This document shows, piece after piece, positions 26,618 to 36,022 of a stretch of DNA of 64,000 nucleotides. The notes beneath the pieces are model-generated. The model made no database searches. It saw only the letters and a program-made list of their open reading frames with translations, and had not been told where the DNA came from. Both the position numbers and the translations under genes were made by a program. The DNA lies in assembly GCF_003610195.1 (NCBI RefSeq), contig NZ_RAPO01000004.1, positions 372,001 through 436,000 on the forward strand, given 5' to 3'. The stretch's first letter is position 1; every line of letters begins with the position of its first letter. The stretch comes from Halopiger aswanensis (GTDB taxonomy: Archaea; Halobacteriota; Halobacteria; Halobacteriales; Natrialbaceae).

Positions 26618-27735
26618 CGAACGAGAGCGACGAGCCGACGGCCCCAGGCGACGGTGCCGACCCGTTCGCCGACTGGGAGGATCCGGACCGGAACGCGGAC
26701 GCACGGACGGACGGCGGCAACGTGAGTTCCCCGTTCGAAGTCGTCTCGGAGTACGAGGAGTCCCGTGGCGACCGGCTCCGGAAACTGTACGATACCTACG
26801 TCTACGCGCCGATCGCCATCATCTGGCGCGACTGGCGGGCGCGGATCGGCTTCTCCATCGTGCTGTTTTACCTCCTGATGGGGATCGTCGGCCCGTACCT
26901 GATCGATCCGACGCAGGTGGCGGAGGGGCCGGCGCTGGTCGAACCGTTCCAGAACTGGGAGTACCCCCTCGGGACGGACAACATGGGTCGCGACCTGCTG
27001 TCCCAGACGGTTCACTCGACCTCGACGATCCTCAAGATGATCGCGTCGGGTGCGCTGGTTACCGTCGCCGTCGGCACGCTCATCGGCGGAGTCGCCGGGT
27101 ACAAGGGCGGCACGACCGACACTGTCTTGAGTTCGATCACCGACGTGTTCATCAACCTGCCCGGCTTCCCGCTGGTGATGATCCTGGCTGCGCTGCTGCC
27201 CGTCGGCGAGAACCCCTACATGGTCGGCGTCCTGCTGAGCGTCGGCGCGTGGGGCGGCCTCGCGCGGGCGATCCGATCGCAGGTGCTGACGATCCGCCAC
27301 GAGTCCTACGTCGAGGCGGCCCGCGGCATGGGCATTCCGACCCACCGCATCGTCTTCAAGGAGATCATCCCGCAGCTGATGCCGTACGTGGTGATCAACC
27401 TCACCAACGCTGCCCGGCGCGTCATCTTCGAGGCCGTTGCGCTGTACTACCTCGCAATCCTGCCGTTCTCGTCCTCGAGTCTGAACTGGGGGGTCATGCT
27501 GAACCAGGCCTACCAGGAGGGCGCCCACTACACGGCGGGCGCGCTCCACTGGTTCCTCGTTCCGATGGCGACGATCATCGGCATCTCGATCGGCCTCATC
27601 TTGCTCGGTCAGTCGCTCGACCGCGTCTTCAACCCGCGCGTCCGTGCCCGCCACGAGAAAACGACCGGCGAGGGCGGTGAGCCCGACGCCGACGAACCGA
27701 ACGAACAGAACACGAACGTCGTTGGTGGAATCTAA
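26614..27735 (+). CDS. ABC transporter permease, DppC type (second system)
   Basis: A 373-residue DppC-like permease with a long acidic N-terminal tail (about 85 residues). The first span is IGFSIVLFYLLMGIVGPYL, followed by the YPLGTDNMGRDLLSQ signature, four to five further spans and the EAA loop SYVEAARGMGIPTHRIVFKE. It ends with an acidic GEPDADEPNEQN tail. It lies 6 nt before the fused ATPase gene. Confidence 0.9.
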   Translation: MTNESDEPTAPGDGADPFADWEDPDRNADARTDGGNVSSPFEVVSEYEESRGDRLRKLYDTYVYAPIAIIWRDWRARIGFSIVLFYLLMGIVGPYLIDPTQVAEGPALVEPFQNWEYPLGTDNMGRDLLSQTVHSTSTILKMIASGALVTVAVGTLIGGVAGYKGGTTDTVLSSITDVFINLPGFPLVMILAALLPVGENPYMVGVLLSVGAWGGLARAIRSQVLTIRHESYVEAARGMGIPTHRIVFKEIIPQLMPYVVINLTNAARRVIFEAVALYYLAILPFSSSSLNWGVMLNQAYQEGAHYTAGALHWFLVPMATIIGISIGLILLGQSLDRVFNPRVRARHEKTTGEGGEPDADEPNEQNTNVVGGI

Positions 27736-27741
27736 CGAGCC

Positions 27742-29940
27742 ATGACCGTTTCACAAACCTCACAACCCGACCTCGACCGCAGTATCGAGACGACAGACCC
27801 GATTCTCCAAGTGCGGAACGCGTCCGTCACGTTCGACATGAACCGCGGCCAGTCGCGGGTCCTCGACGACGTCGACATCGACATCGAACGCAACGAGGTC
27901 CTCGGCATCGTCGGCGAGAGCGGTAGCGGCAAGTCGATGCTCGCGTCGGCGCTGCTCGACGCCGTCGTCGATCCGGGGCTGCTCAGCGGCGAGATCACGT
28001 ACCGTCCACCCGACGGCGACCCGATCGACGTCCTCGACCTCGACAAAGACGAACTCAAGGAGTTCCGCTGGGAGGAAGTGTCGATGGTCTTCCAGGGGGC
28101 GATGAGCTCGTTCAACCCCGTTCGGAAGATCCGCACCCACTTCGTCGAGACGCTGAGCGCGCACGATTACAACGTCGAGGAGGGGATGCGACGCACCCGC
28201 GGCATCCTCGAGGATCTCTACCTCGATCCCGATCGCGTCCTCGAGAGCTATCCGCACGAACTCTCCGGCGGGATGAAACAGCGCGCGCTGATCGCCCTCT
28301 CGCTCGTCCTCGAGCCGGAAGTGCTGGTGATGGACGAGCCGACCGCGGCGCTGGACCTGCTGATGCAGCGCTCTATCATCTCGCTGCTCGAGGAGATCAA
28401 GACGCAGTACGATCTGACGATCGTGTTCATTACGCACGACCTGCCGCTGGTCGCGGACATCGCCGACCGGGTCGGCGTCCTGTACGCCTTCGAATTCGTC
28501 GAACTCGGGCCGACGGACGAGATTCTCGAGGATCCGGCGCATCCGTACACGCGACTGCTCCTCAAGTCGACGCCGAACCTCGCCGCGCCGATCGAATCGA
28601 TGCGTCCGGTGGAGGGGAGCGCGCCGGATCCGGTGAGCGTTCCCACGGGCTGTTCGTTCCATCCCCGGTGTCCGATCGGCGACTCGGCGTGCGAGGCCGA
28701 CGCACCCGGGCCGTACGACGTCAACGACGACCATCACGTCCACTGTCACTACTGGGAGGAGGCCATCGAGACGATTTCGATGGAGACCGAGGTCCAGTCC
28801 GCGGACGACCGGATCGGGATGGCGGACTCGAGCGTCGCCGCGCGCTCGCGCTCGTCGCGAACCGGCGAGCCGGTCGTCTCGCTCGACGACGTCGAGGTCC
28901 ACTTCGAGACGGAAGGCGGCTTCCTCGACGTGTTCTCCGACCCCGATGTCGTCAAGGCCGTCGACGGCATTTCGTTCGACATCTACGAGAACGACGTGGT
29001 CGTCCTCGTCGGCGAATCCGGTTGCGGAAAGACGACGCTCGGGAAGACCGCCATCGGGCTCCAGGAGCCGACCGGCGGCAGCGTCCGCTACCGCGGTCAC
29101 GATATCTGGGACGTGAAGGCAAACGGTAGCGACGAGACCAGCTGGGCGGAGATCCGCCGGTCGCTACAGATCGTCCACCAGGATCCCGGCAGCGCGCTGA
29201 ACCCCAACCGTCGCGTCCGCCAGTCGCTCGAGGAACCGCTCAAGCGCTGGAACAAGGAACTCGACGGCAACGACCGAAAGCAGCGGATCCTGAGCCTGCT
29301 CGAGCACGTCGGGATGACGCCGCCGGAAGATTATATCGAACGCTACCCCCACCAACTGTCGGGTGGCGAGCAACAGCGCGTCGCCCTGATCCGCGCGATG
29401 TTGATGAATCCGGAGGTCATCCTCGCGGACGAACCGGTCTCGGCGCTGGACGTCTCCCTGCGCGTCGAGATGATGGACCTGATGATCAAGCTTCAGGACA
29501 CCTTCGACACCTCGTACCTGTTCGTCTCGCACGACCTCTCGAACGCCCGCTACATCACCGAGAAGACGGGCGGTCGGATCGGCGTCGTCTACCTGGGCGA
29601 ACTCGTCGAGATCGGGCCGCCGGAACAGATCATCCGCAACCCGCAACACCCCTACACGAAGGCGCTGCGGTGGGCGACGCCGGAACTCGATCCCGAGGAG
29701 GAGCGAGCCGAGGAAGCGCCGATCCGCGACATCGACATCCCCGACCCGACGAATCCGCCGAGCGGCTGTCGCTACCACACCCGTTGTCCGGAGGCTCGGG
29801 AAGTCTGCCGGACCGAACGACCGGACGCGTACAGCGGGTCCGACGACGAGCTCCACGAGGTGACGTGTTTCCGCGCGGTCGAGGACCACGAGTACTGGGA
29901 CAGCGAGCCGATCACTGACGACGGAGACGCGGCCGAGTAA
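27742..29940 (+). CDS. Fused DppD-DppF type ABC ATPase (second system)
   Basis: A 732-residue protein holding two complete ATPases in one chain. N-half: Walker [13 protein letters not shown], signature LSGGMKQR, Walker [20 protein letters not shown], and [10 protein letters not shown]-type Cys motif (here [10 protein letters not shown], about 295). C-half (from about 375): Walker [13 protein letters not shown], signature LSGGEQQR, Walker [19 protein letters not shown], and [10 protein letters not shown]. The linker (about residues 345-375) is Ser/Arg/Ala rich. In the first transporter operon the same two proteins are separate genes, so this is a gene fusion. Fusion fixes the D:F stoichiometry at 1:1. 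Confidence 0.92.
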   Translation: MTVSQTSQPDLDRSIETTDPILQVRNASVTFDMNRGQSRVLDDVDIDIERNEVLGIVGESGSGKSMLASALLDAVVDPGLLSGEITYRPPDGDPIDVLDLDKDELKEFRWEEVSMVFQGAMSSFNPVRKIRTHFVETLSAHDYNVEEGMRRTRGILEDLYLDPDRVLESYPHELSGGMKQRALIALSLVLEPEVLVMDEPTAALDLLMQRSIISLLEEIKTQYDLTIVFITHDLPLVADIADRVGVLYAFEFVELGPTDEILEDPAHPYTRLLLKSTPNLAAPIESMRPVEGSAPDPVSVPTGCSFHPRCPIGDSACEADAPGPYDVNDDHHVHCHYWEEAIETISMETEVQSADDRIGMADSSVAARSRSSRTGEPVVSLDDVEVHFETEGGFLDVFSDPDVVKAVDGISFDIYENDVVVLVGESGCGKTTLGKTAIGLQEPTGGSVRYRGHDIWDVKANGSDETSWAEIRRSLQIVHQDPGSALNPNRRVRQSLEEPLKRWNKELDGNDRKQRILSLLEHVGMTPPEDYIERYPHQLSGGEQQRVALIRAMLMNPEVILADEPVSALDVSLRVEMMDLMIKLQDTFDTSYLFVSHDLSNARYITEKTGGRIGVVYLGELVEIGPPEQIIRNPQHPYTKALRWATPELDPEEERAEEAPIRDIDIPDPTNPPSGCRYHTRCPEAREVCRTERPDAYSGSDDELHEVTCFRAVEDHEYWDSEPITDDGDAAE

Positions 29941-30107
29941 CGAAGCCGGCCGTCGTTCGGTTTCCCGGCGCCCGTTCTCCGGTGACGGGCGGTAGCGAGG
30001 ACATCGAACCGTCTCGAGGGACTGCTCGAGTACCGCGAAGCGACGCGTCTCGCCGGTTCTGTGTGGCATTGTCGGCCTTCGATTCTCTCGCATTGTGACT
30101 GATGATT

Positions 30108-30118
30108 AATTATATATA
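30108..30118 (+). promoter_or_regulatory. TATA box of the second SBP gene
   Basis: TAATTATATAT is centred about 28 nt before the ATG at 30141. The SBP gene therefore has its own promoter at the end of the permease/ATPase operon, and the ATG at 30141 rather than one at 30102 is the probable start. Confidence 0.6.
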
Positions 30119-30140
30119 CCTCCATTATCAATTGGGTGGT

Positions 30141-31994
30141 ATGCCAGATCCTACCAATCGGTATAGCAGCGCACGGAGTCGGCGAGACGTCCTCAAGGCT
30201 GGTGCGGTCGGTGGCACTGCACTAATCGCGGGCTGTAGTGGCGGTGGCAACGGAAACACCACTGAAAACGGCGGTACCGGCGGCGGTGGTGGCGGCGACG
30301 ATTCGCGACTCACCTACTTCGATCCGGTCGGCGATCCGCCGGGGCAGCGCCACTTCAACCCGTGGAACCCCTCACAGACCGGCTGCTGGCATCCGGGCGC
30401 GAACGTCTTCGACCGGCTCGCGATCCACTCGCCGGCGACCAACGAGGCGTTCCCCATCATCGCCGATAGCTGGGAGATGACCGACGACACGACGCTCGAG
30501 ACGGAACTGAGCGACGAGTGGACGTGGCACAACGGCGATCCGGTCGTCGCACAGGACTGGGCGATGCAGTGGGAGATGGAGATCGCCATCTCGACGGCCG
30601 GCGACGGCGACAACCCGACGCCGATGGACGAAATCGAGGTCGTCGACGATCACTTCCTGCGGATCCACCTGAACACGGAATTGTCGGAAATCTTCGCCGT
30701 TCAGAACACGATCGGCTGGTACCACGGCGACATCGGTCGCGGCATTTACACTAAGCACGACGACGATCAGTGGAGCCAGTGGCACGAGCAACTGCTGAAC
30801 TCGGAGGGCGACGAACTGGACACGGTCATTGAGGAGATCACGACCTCGAGCTATCCCAGCGTCGAGGACGCGATCGGGCAGGGGCCGTTCCAGGTCTCGG
30901 AGGTCGGGGACGATATCATTCTCATGGAGAAGTACGAGGATCACCCCCGGGCTGACGACATCAACTTCGACGAGTTCGAGCTGTGGGTGTCCGGCGACGT
31001 CGGCGAGCGCGTCCAACCGTACGCCAACGGTATCGTCGACGCCGTTCCGGGTGGGTATCCGGTTCCGGAGAATCAACGGAACCAGCTTCCCGACACCCAC
31101 TCCCTGTACCGGGAGGCGCGGACCGCAAACTCCCTGATTTGCTTCAATTGTGGCCACGAGGTGGAGGGCTACGATTCCGCGGTCTCGAACGCGAACGTTC
31201 GAAAGGCGATCGCCCACATTTACGACAAGCAACAGACCGAAGGCCTCCTACAGGGCGTCAAGAAACTGTTCGACGGCCCGCCGTGTCGGATTCCGGGGCC
31301 GACGATCGAGGAGGGAAGCCACCCCTCCACGGAGTGGATCCAGGACTTCCCCCGGTACGGCCAGAACGACACCGAGCGCGCGGCGGAACTGCTCCGCCAG
31401 GAAGGGTACGAGCAGGACAGCGGCGAGTGGCTGACCCCCGACGGCGAACGCTTCGAGATCAACATCCTGAATCCGGCCGAGCAGGAGCACCTGCAGGTCC
31501 TCATCCAGAACCTGCAGGACTTCGGGATCGCGGTCGAAGCCGAGAACGTCGACGACGCGACGATGAACGAGCGGCGACAGAACGGCGAGTACGACATCAT
31601 CCCCGACGGCTCCTCGGCCAACGGCGTCTTCGCCATGTGGTCGCCCGGCCTGATCGTCGACTGGATCTCCCAGCTTACCAACTACGAACCCGAGGCCGAG
31701 ATCCCGATGCCCGTCGGCGATCCCGAGGGTTCCAGCGGGACGAAGACGATCAACATCGCCGACCACGTCCAGCAGTGGATGACCACCGACGACGAAGAGT
31801 ACCACAAGGAGCTGACGTGGTGGTGGAACCAGACGCTGCCCGAGTACGAGGCGCTGTACGAACCCGACGCCGCCGCGCTCAACACGGCGCACTTCGAGTT
31901 CGACGGCGTGCCGGACACGATCGTCGACGGCGTCGACGACGCGCTGTACATCGCGCCCAAGCTCGAGGAGGGAACGCTGCGATACAAGGAGTAA
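30141..31994 (+). CDS. ABC transporter substrate-binding lipoprotein (SBP family 5), Tat-exported, second system
   Basis: A 617-residue solute-binding lipoprotein. A Tat motif SRRDVLK (about residue 13) is followed by a hydrophobic stretch and lipobox IAGC (about 33), then a Gly/Asn/Thr spacer typical of haloarchaeal lipoproteins. The mature protein has the SBP_bac_5 layout with WTWHNGDPVVAQDW (about 130) and ANVRKAIAHIYDKQQTEGLL (about 350). It differs strongly from the first SBP, suggesting a different oligosaccharide size or composition. An independent promoter would let the binding protein be made in excess over the membrane parts. Confidence 0.9.
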   Translation: MPDPTNRYSSARSRRDVLKAGAVGGTALIAGCSGGGNGNTTENGGTGGGGGGDDSRLTYFDPVGDPPGQRHFNPWNPSQTGCWHPGANVFDRLAIHSPATNEAFPIIADSWEMTDDTTLETELSDEWTWHNGDPVVAQDWAMQWEMEIAISTAGDGDNPTPMDEIEVVDDHFLRIHLNTELSEIFAVQNTIGWYHGDIGRGIYTKHDDDQWSQWHEQLLNSEGDELDTVIEEITTSSYPSVEDAIGQGPFQVSEVGDDIILMEKYEDHPRADDINFDEFELWVSGDVGERVQPYANGIVDAVPGGYPVPENQRNQLPDTHSLYREARTANSLICFNCGHEVEGYDSAVSNANVRKAIAHIYDKQQTEGLLQGVKKLFDGPPCRIPGPTIEEGSHPSTEWIQDFPRYGQNDTERAAELLRQEGYEQDSGEWLTPDGERFEINILNPAEQEHLQVLIQNLQDFGIAVEAENVDDATMNERRQNGEYDIIPDGSSANGVFAMWSPGLIVDWISQLTNYEPEAEIPMPVGDPEGSSGTKTINIADHVQQWMTTDDEEYHKELTWWWNQTLPEYEALYEPDAAALNTAHFEFDGVPDTIVDGVDDALYIAPKLEEGTLRYKE

Positions 31995-32255
31995 CCGCCG
32001 ATCTGACGACCGCACGAACCGTCCCGTCCGACCGTAGCCCGCCTACTGCGAACGTCGCTCGATCGTGATGGCGTCGTAGAAGCGGGCAACTTGCGATTCA
32101 GCGAACTCCGTTTTTCGCGTCCGACTCCGAACGTCGCTCCGAGCCGCCGGTACGTCTCTCAGTTCGTCCCGGCTGCTGCGCGCTTGATCGATATCACCCC
32201 ACGTTCCGGTCAGACGGGTCCACTGTTCGATTGGGCTCCCTGCAGGTCGGTCCGA

Positions 32256-33059
32256 TCAGGACAGCGAGTCCCACTCGAGACCCTTGCCGACGGCCGCGAG
32301 TCCGCCGTCGACCTCGAGGTTCGTGCCGGTGATAAACGAGGCCTCGTCCGACGCTAGAAACCGAATGGCGTCGGCGACTTCTCGCGGCGCTGCGGCGCGT
32401 TTCAGGATCCCTGGGCCGTCGGCGTGGGGCGCTGTCTTCTCGTCGAAGAACGCTTCCGCCTCGTCTTCGTCGTCCGGCAGGTGGTAGTCGGTGATGACCC
32501 AGCCGGGCGAGACGGCGTTGACGCGGATTCCATCGGGTGCGTGGTCACAGGCCATGTCTTTCGTCATCGAGACGAGCGCACCTTTCGTGGCATCGTACTG
32601 GGACCAGTCGGGCCGCGCGACCTCGGCCCCGTTCGAAGCCACGTTAACGATCGCGCCGCCGTCCATGTACGGAATCAGGTGTTTCGCACAGAAGGCCGCG
32701 CCCTCGAGGTTCACGCCGAGGATCCGATCCCAGCTTTCCGCGTCGGCCTCGGTGACGGGCCCGGGATCGACGCGAATGCCGGCGTTGTTGACCAGTACGT
32801 CGACCCTATCGAAGCGGCCGACGACGGTTTCTGCCATTTCCTCGACGGCGGATTCGTCGGCGACGTCGGTTTCGATGCCGATCGCCGCCTGGCCGGTCCG
32901 CTCCGTTACGTCCGCGGCGGTCGCCTCGGCCGCATCGCCGTCCCAGTCGACAGCGGCGATCGACGCGCCCGCTTCGGCGAGTCGGAGACAGGTTGCTTCG
33001 CCGATTCCCGCACCGCCGCCAGTGATGACGGCGACCGTATCTGCCAGTGTCTCTGACAT
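32256..33059 (-). CDS. Short-chain dehydrogenase/reductase
   Basis: A 267-residue classical SDR. Cofactor motif TGGGAGIGEA (about residue 13), VLVNNAGIRVD (NNAG), the catalytic YDATK (Tyr about 157, Lys about 161) and VSPGWVITDY. The acidic residue after the second strand (AVDWDG) favours NAD(H). Candidates from context are KduD-like 2-keto-3-deoxygluconate 5-dehydrogenase, which would process the unsaturated product of pectate lyase, or a sugar/deoxy-aldonate dehydrogenase such as those in rhamnose catabolism. Sequence alone does not separate these. It stands alone with a TATA-like TATTATTG about 30 nt upstream. Confidence 0.85.
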   Translation of the reverse strand: MSETLADTVAVITGGGAGIGEATCLRLAEAGASIAAVDWDGDAAEATAADVTERTGQAAIGIETDVADESAVEEMAETVVGRFDRVDVLVNNAGIRVDPGPVTEADAESWDRILGVNLEGAAFCAKHLIPYMDGGAIVNVASNGAEVARPDWSQYDATKGALVSMTKDMACDHAPDGIRVNAVSPGWVITDYHLPDDEDEAEAFFDEKTAPHADGPGILKRAAAPREVADAIRFLASDEASFITGTNLEVDGGLAAVGKGLEWDSLS

Positions 33060-33257
33060 ACGATCTCACACATCGGTGCGTCCAATAATAGCTTCGGCGC
33101 TCGCGCCGACTATGGGACGAGCGTGAGCACTGCACAGCGATCCACGGCACCCGAACACCGACTGCGGGCGTTGCAACAGCGTGTCGACCTCGCTCGAGTT
33201 GCCACTGACGGGGTCACCGGTCCAGTTGGCGACTGCGAGGAACGGCTCCGTGGCAGT

Positions 33258-33482
33258 TCACTGGTACGACCACCAGACGATCGCGTACGCCGTCGCCCCG
33301 ACGATCGTCAACGCCGTTCCCCAGACCGCGAATATCGCTGCCCACACGCCTGTCTGGATGATAAACCCGGTGAGGAGTAACAGAACCCCCATTGCGAGGA
33401 TAACCAGCGATACCGAGTTCTGGATGAGTCCGAGCCCCTGCCGGACCGGTTCTGGGACGGGCGCTCGTTGGATCGTCGACAT
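33258..33482 (-). CDS. Small two-helix membrane protein
   Basis: A 74-residue protein with an N-terminal polar segment and two spans (about 28-47, VSLVILAMGVLLLLTGFII; 50-70, WAAIFAVWGTALTIVGATAY). The start at 33482 is supported by a TATA-like ATTTATATC near 33509. It is not recognised. It is a monocistronic gene between the SDR and the uronate dehydrogenase. Confidence 0.6.
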   Translation of the reverse strand: MSTIQRAPVPEPVRQGLGLIQNSVSLVILAMGVLLLLTGFIIQTGVWAAIFAVWGTALTIVGATAYAIVWWSYQ

Positions 33483-33599
33483 TGTATCCGTTACTACGTC
33501 ATTCCGATATAAATTGATTGGGGAACGATACCGATTACCGTGGCCCAGCCGTCGCAACTGAACGCTGAACCCGAACGCAGCGAGTAGACGAGCGGACGG

Positions 33600-34439
33600 T
33601 CACTCCGGCGGCGCGTCCCACTCCTCGCCGTCGTCCTGCGGGTCGTAGCCGATCCGTGCTCGGGCGTGCTCGAGGTCGAACCACCGCCGCCGGTTATCGC
33701 TGACCCCGTGGAAGATGTCGAACGATACGTCGTCGTCCTGCAGACAGCAGTCGATCTGGTGGGCGAAGTCCCGACGCGACTGCCACATCGCCTTCATCCG
33801 TGCGACCCAGCGCTCGTACTCGTCGCTGCCGCGCTCCCAGTTGCCCTCGTCGACGCCCTGCTCGGCGTCCCCGTAGGGGTGGTCGTACTCGCTCGAGTTG
33901 ACCGTACAGATCCGGAGCGCATAGAACTGCGTCGGGTACTCGTAGTCCTCGACGTAGTACCGGCCGAGGTCCTCGCCGAAGCTCTTCGAGGCGCCGTAGT
34001 AGGAGTCGGGCCGCACCGGATCGGTGTGATCGAGCACGAGGTCGAAGTCGGGCTCGTAGATCTCGGGGGCGAACTCCTCCTCGTACATCCCCATCACGTG
34101 GTTGGTCGAGCCGAAAATGATCGACTCGACTTCCGCCTCGCGTGCGGCCTCGAGGACGTTGTACATGCCGATAACGTTGGGCTCGAAGACGTCGTGCCAG
34201 TCGCCGTCCGTGCTGGGGAACGCGGCGAGGTGGACGATCGCGTCCTGTCCCTCGCAGGCGTCCCGAAGCGTCTCGTAGTCGCTGATATCGCCGACGACGG
34301 TGTCGTAGCCGCCGTAGGGATGATCGTCGGGACGGTCCGAACGGTTGTAGTAGGTGAAGTTGTACTCCTCGCGGTCGTGCAAGTGGTCGATGATCGCCGT
34401 GCCGCAGCGACCGTACGCGCCGGTCACAAGGACGTCCAT
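33600..34439 (-). CDS. udh: Uronate dehydrogenase-like NAD-dependent epimerase/dehydratase-fold enzyme
   Basis: A 279-residue extended-SDR protein resembling bacterial uronate dehydrogenase (Udh). Seen: nucleotide motif VTGAYGRCG at the N-terminus, IVHLAAFPS, NVIGMYNVLEAARE, the FGSTNHVMGMYEEE segment equivalent to the SSNH motif of Udh, PDSYYGASKSFGEDLGRYY (catalytic Tyr-x3-Lys at about 145-150) and ALRICTVNSS. Known Udh enzymes oxidise D-galacturonate or D-glucuronate with NAD to the aldarolactone. The C-terminal part (WFDLEHARARIGYDP) also matches the family ending. It lies 70 nt downstream of the Gci-like gene on the same strand but with its own TATA box (TATTAAAT, 34463-34470). The call rests on motif memory, not alignment. 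Confidence 0.75.
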   Translation of the reverse strand: MDVLVTGAYGRCGTAIIDHLHDREEYNFTYYNRSDRPDDHPYGGYDTVVGDISDYETLRDACEGQDAIVHLAAFPSTDGDWHDVFEPNVIGMYNVLEAAREAEVESIIFGSTNHVMGMYEEEFAPEIYEPDFDLVLDHTDPVRPDSYYGASKSFGEDLGRYYVEDYEYPTQFYALRICTVNSSEYDHPYGDAEQGVDEGNWERGSDEYERWVARMKAMWQSRRDFAHQIDCCLQDDDVSFDIFHGVSDNRRRWFDLEHARARIGYDPQDDGEEWDAPPE

Positions 34440-34462
34440 ACCAGTTATCCGACGGGTATGCC

Positions 34463-34470
34463 TATTAAAT
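34463..34470 (-). promoter_or_regulatory. TATA box of the udh-like gene
   Basis: TATTAAAT is centred 27 nt before the ATG at 34439, in the 70-nt gap after the Gci-like gene. It suggests the two genes can also be transcribed separately. Confidence 0.5.
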
Positions 34471-34509
34471 TGATGGGTTCAACGGAGTCGACAGCACCTC
34501 CTGAGTCCG

Positions 34510-35646
34510 CTATTCGTCGGCGCGGTACGTCGCCAGCGCGTCCTCGTCGATCGAGATTCCCAGTCCCGGCTCTTGGGGAACCTCGAGCGTGCCGCCGGCC
34601 GGGTCGAACGGTGCCTCGAGCAACTCGCTGCGCAGCGGGTTGGTGCTGCGGTCGAACTCGATCAGCATCGGCTCCGGCACGTTCCGGGTGTGGGGGTAGT
34701 CCGAGACGCTGGCGGCGAACTGGATCGCGGCGGCCATGCCGACGGCGCTGTTCCAGATGTGGGGTCTGACGGCGACGTTCTCCGTCGAGGCCATGTCGGC
34801 GATCAACCGGGCCTCGGAGAGCCCGCCGCAGCGCCCGAGGTTCGGCTGGACGATGTCGACCTGCCGGTCGTCGATCAGGCGCTTGAAATCGAACCGGCCG
34901 TAGTGGGCTTCCCCGGCCGCCAGCGGCACGTCGACCTTCGCCTTCACGTCGCGGTAGCCCGACGGGTTCTCCGGCGGCACCGGCTCCTCGATCCAGGCGA
35001 CGTCGTACTCGGCTATTCGCTTCGCCGTCTTGATCGCCTGATGGGGCCGGTAGTTCCCGTTCATGTCCACCATGAGCGTGCCGTCATCGCCGAGAATTTC
35101 GCGGGCGACACGGACCCGTTCGACGTCAGTCTCGGGATCCGCGCCGATCTTGATCTTGGCCGCGGTAAAGCCCTCTTCGACCGCCTCGCGGATCGGCTCC
35201 TCGAGCGGTCGGTCTTCGGCCGTGTAGTACATCGTCGAGGCGTAGGGGGTCAGCGTGTCCCGCTCGCGGCCGCCGAGCAGCCGGTGGATCGGCCGGCCGA
35301 CCGACTTTCCGATGATGTCCCAGCAGGCGACGTCGATCGCGCTCAGCGCGCTCTGGACGAAGACGTCGCCGCCGAAGTGGTACGGATCAGTGTAGGAGCC
35401 GTCGGCCAGCGACTCGACGTCGAACGGATCCATGCCGACTACGTCGTCCCGGAACAGTTCGTCGATCGTGGCGGCGGCGATCTGTCCGGGTGCGAACGCC
35501 TCGCCCCAGCCGACCAGTCCGTCGTCGGTCTCGAGGCGGACGAGCGTAGTTGCACGGGTGCGACCGAATCCGCGGGCGTCGCCGAGACCGCGGCCTTCGG
35601 GTAACTCGTGTTCGAGCGGAATCGTCTCGAGTGACGTGATTTCCAT
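34510..35646 (-). CDS. gci: Galactarolactone cycloisomerase-like enolase-superfamily enzyme
   Basis: A 378-residue enolase-superfamily protein, the same length as Agrobacterium Gci and similar in order and spacing of motifs. These are SALSAIDVACWDIIGKSVG, TPYAST, the base motif AKIKIG (about 165), ligands in LMVDMNGNY (D about 191), WIEEPV (E about 218) and AGEAHYG (E about 243), RPHIWNSAVGMAAAIQF (about 295) and the C-terminal MLIEFDRSTNPLR. Gci converts galactaro-1,4-lactone to 5-keto-4-deoxyglucarate lactone-derived acid, the step after Udh. The Udh-like gene follows directly on the same strand, which supports the call. An alternative is another aldonate dehydratase of the MR group. A TATA-like GCTATTTC lies about 28 nt upstream. 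Confidence 0.72.
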   Translation of the reverse strand: MEITSLETIPLEHELPEGRGLGDARGFGRTRATTLVRLETDDGLVGWGEAFAPGQIAAATIDELFRDDVVGMDPFDVESLADGSYTDPYHFGGDVFVQSALSAIDVACWDIIGKSVGRPIHRLLGGRERDTLTPYASTMYYTAEDRPLEEPIREAVEEGFTAAKIKIGADPETDVERVRVAREILGDDGTLMVDMNGNYRPHQAIKTAKRIAEYDVAWIEEPVPPENPSGYRDVKAKVDVPLAAGEAHYGRFDFKRLIDDRQVDIVQPNLGRCGGLSEARLIADMASTENVAVRPHIWNSAVGMAAAIQFAASVSDYPHTRNVPEPMLIEFDRSTNPLRSELLEAPFDPAGGTLEVPQEPGLGISIDEDALATYRADE

Positions 35647-36022
35647 GTGCTACCGAGTGGCGCCCGCCCCGAAATAGCTTGCGCTGAGGCGGCGCTCTCG
35701 TCGTCGATGTGTTCTGGACGGTCGCCTCCGAGACTGCGGGCTGAGAGTGGCCTGCTCCGGTTTGTCGAGGAAGCATTTCAGTTAGCGAAACGTAGTGTCG
35801 CTCGATACTCCTCGACGTTCTCGAAACGACGTTACACGCTTCATCAGCACACCGTTCTCCTGTGTCTCAACGTTCGGAAGAAGACGCCCTCTCGAACACT
35901 CCTCGACGAACTCCTTGAAATGCCCCACATCCGGAACGCAATCGATCCATTCAGTCGATTTCTGGTTAGCCGCTCACTATCTCTCGAACTCTCCCGTTAG
36001 CGAAACCGCCGTTTCTGTACCA
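35647..36022. other. 376-nt gap containing a transposase relic
   Basis: The gap lies between the divergently placed 5-prime end of the Gci-like gene and the 3-prime end of the MBL-like gene. Apart from the IS5-type relic (35743-35946) nothing gene-like is seen. No terminal inverted repeats or target duplication could be made out. Confidence 0.5.
35743..35946 (+). pseudogene. IS5-type haloarchaeal transposase relic, N-terminal part
   Basis: The frame encodes LLRFVEEAFQLAKRSVARYS, then YTLHQHTVLLCLNVRKK, then RTLLDELLEMPHIRNAID. These match from memory the N-terminus of a common haloarchaeal IS5-group transposase. The similarity stops at about 35946, where the next conserved block (a PSPSTLCKAF-like segment) is missing, and no start codon or downstream catalytic DDE region remains. 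It is a dead fragment marking a past insertion beside the udh/gci pair. Confidence 0.65.
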
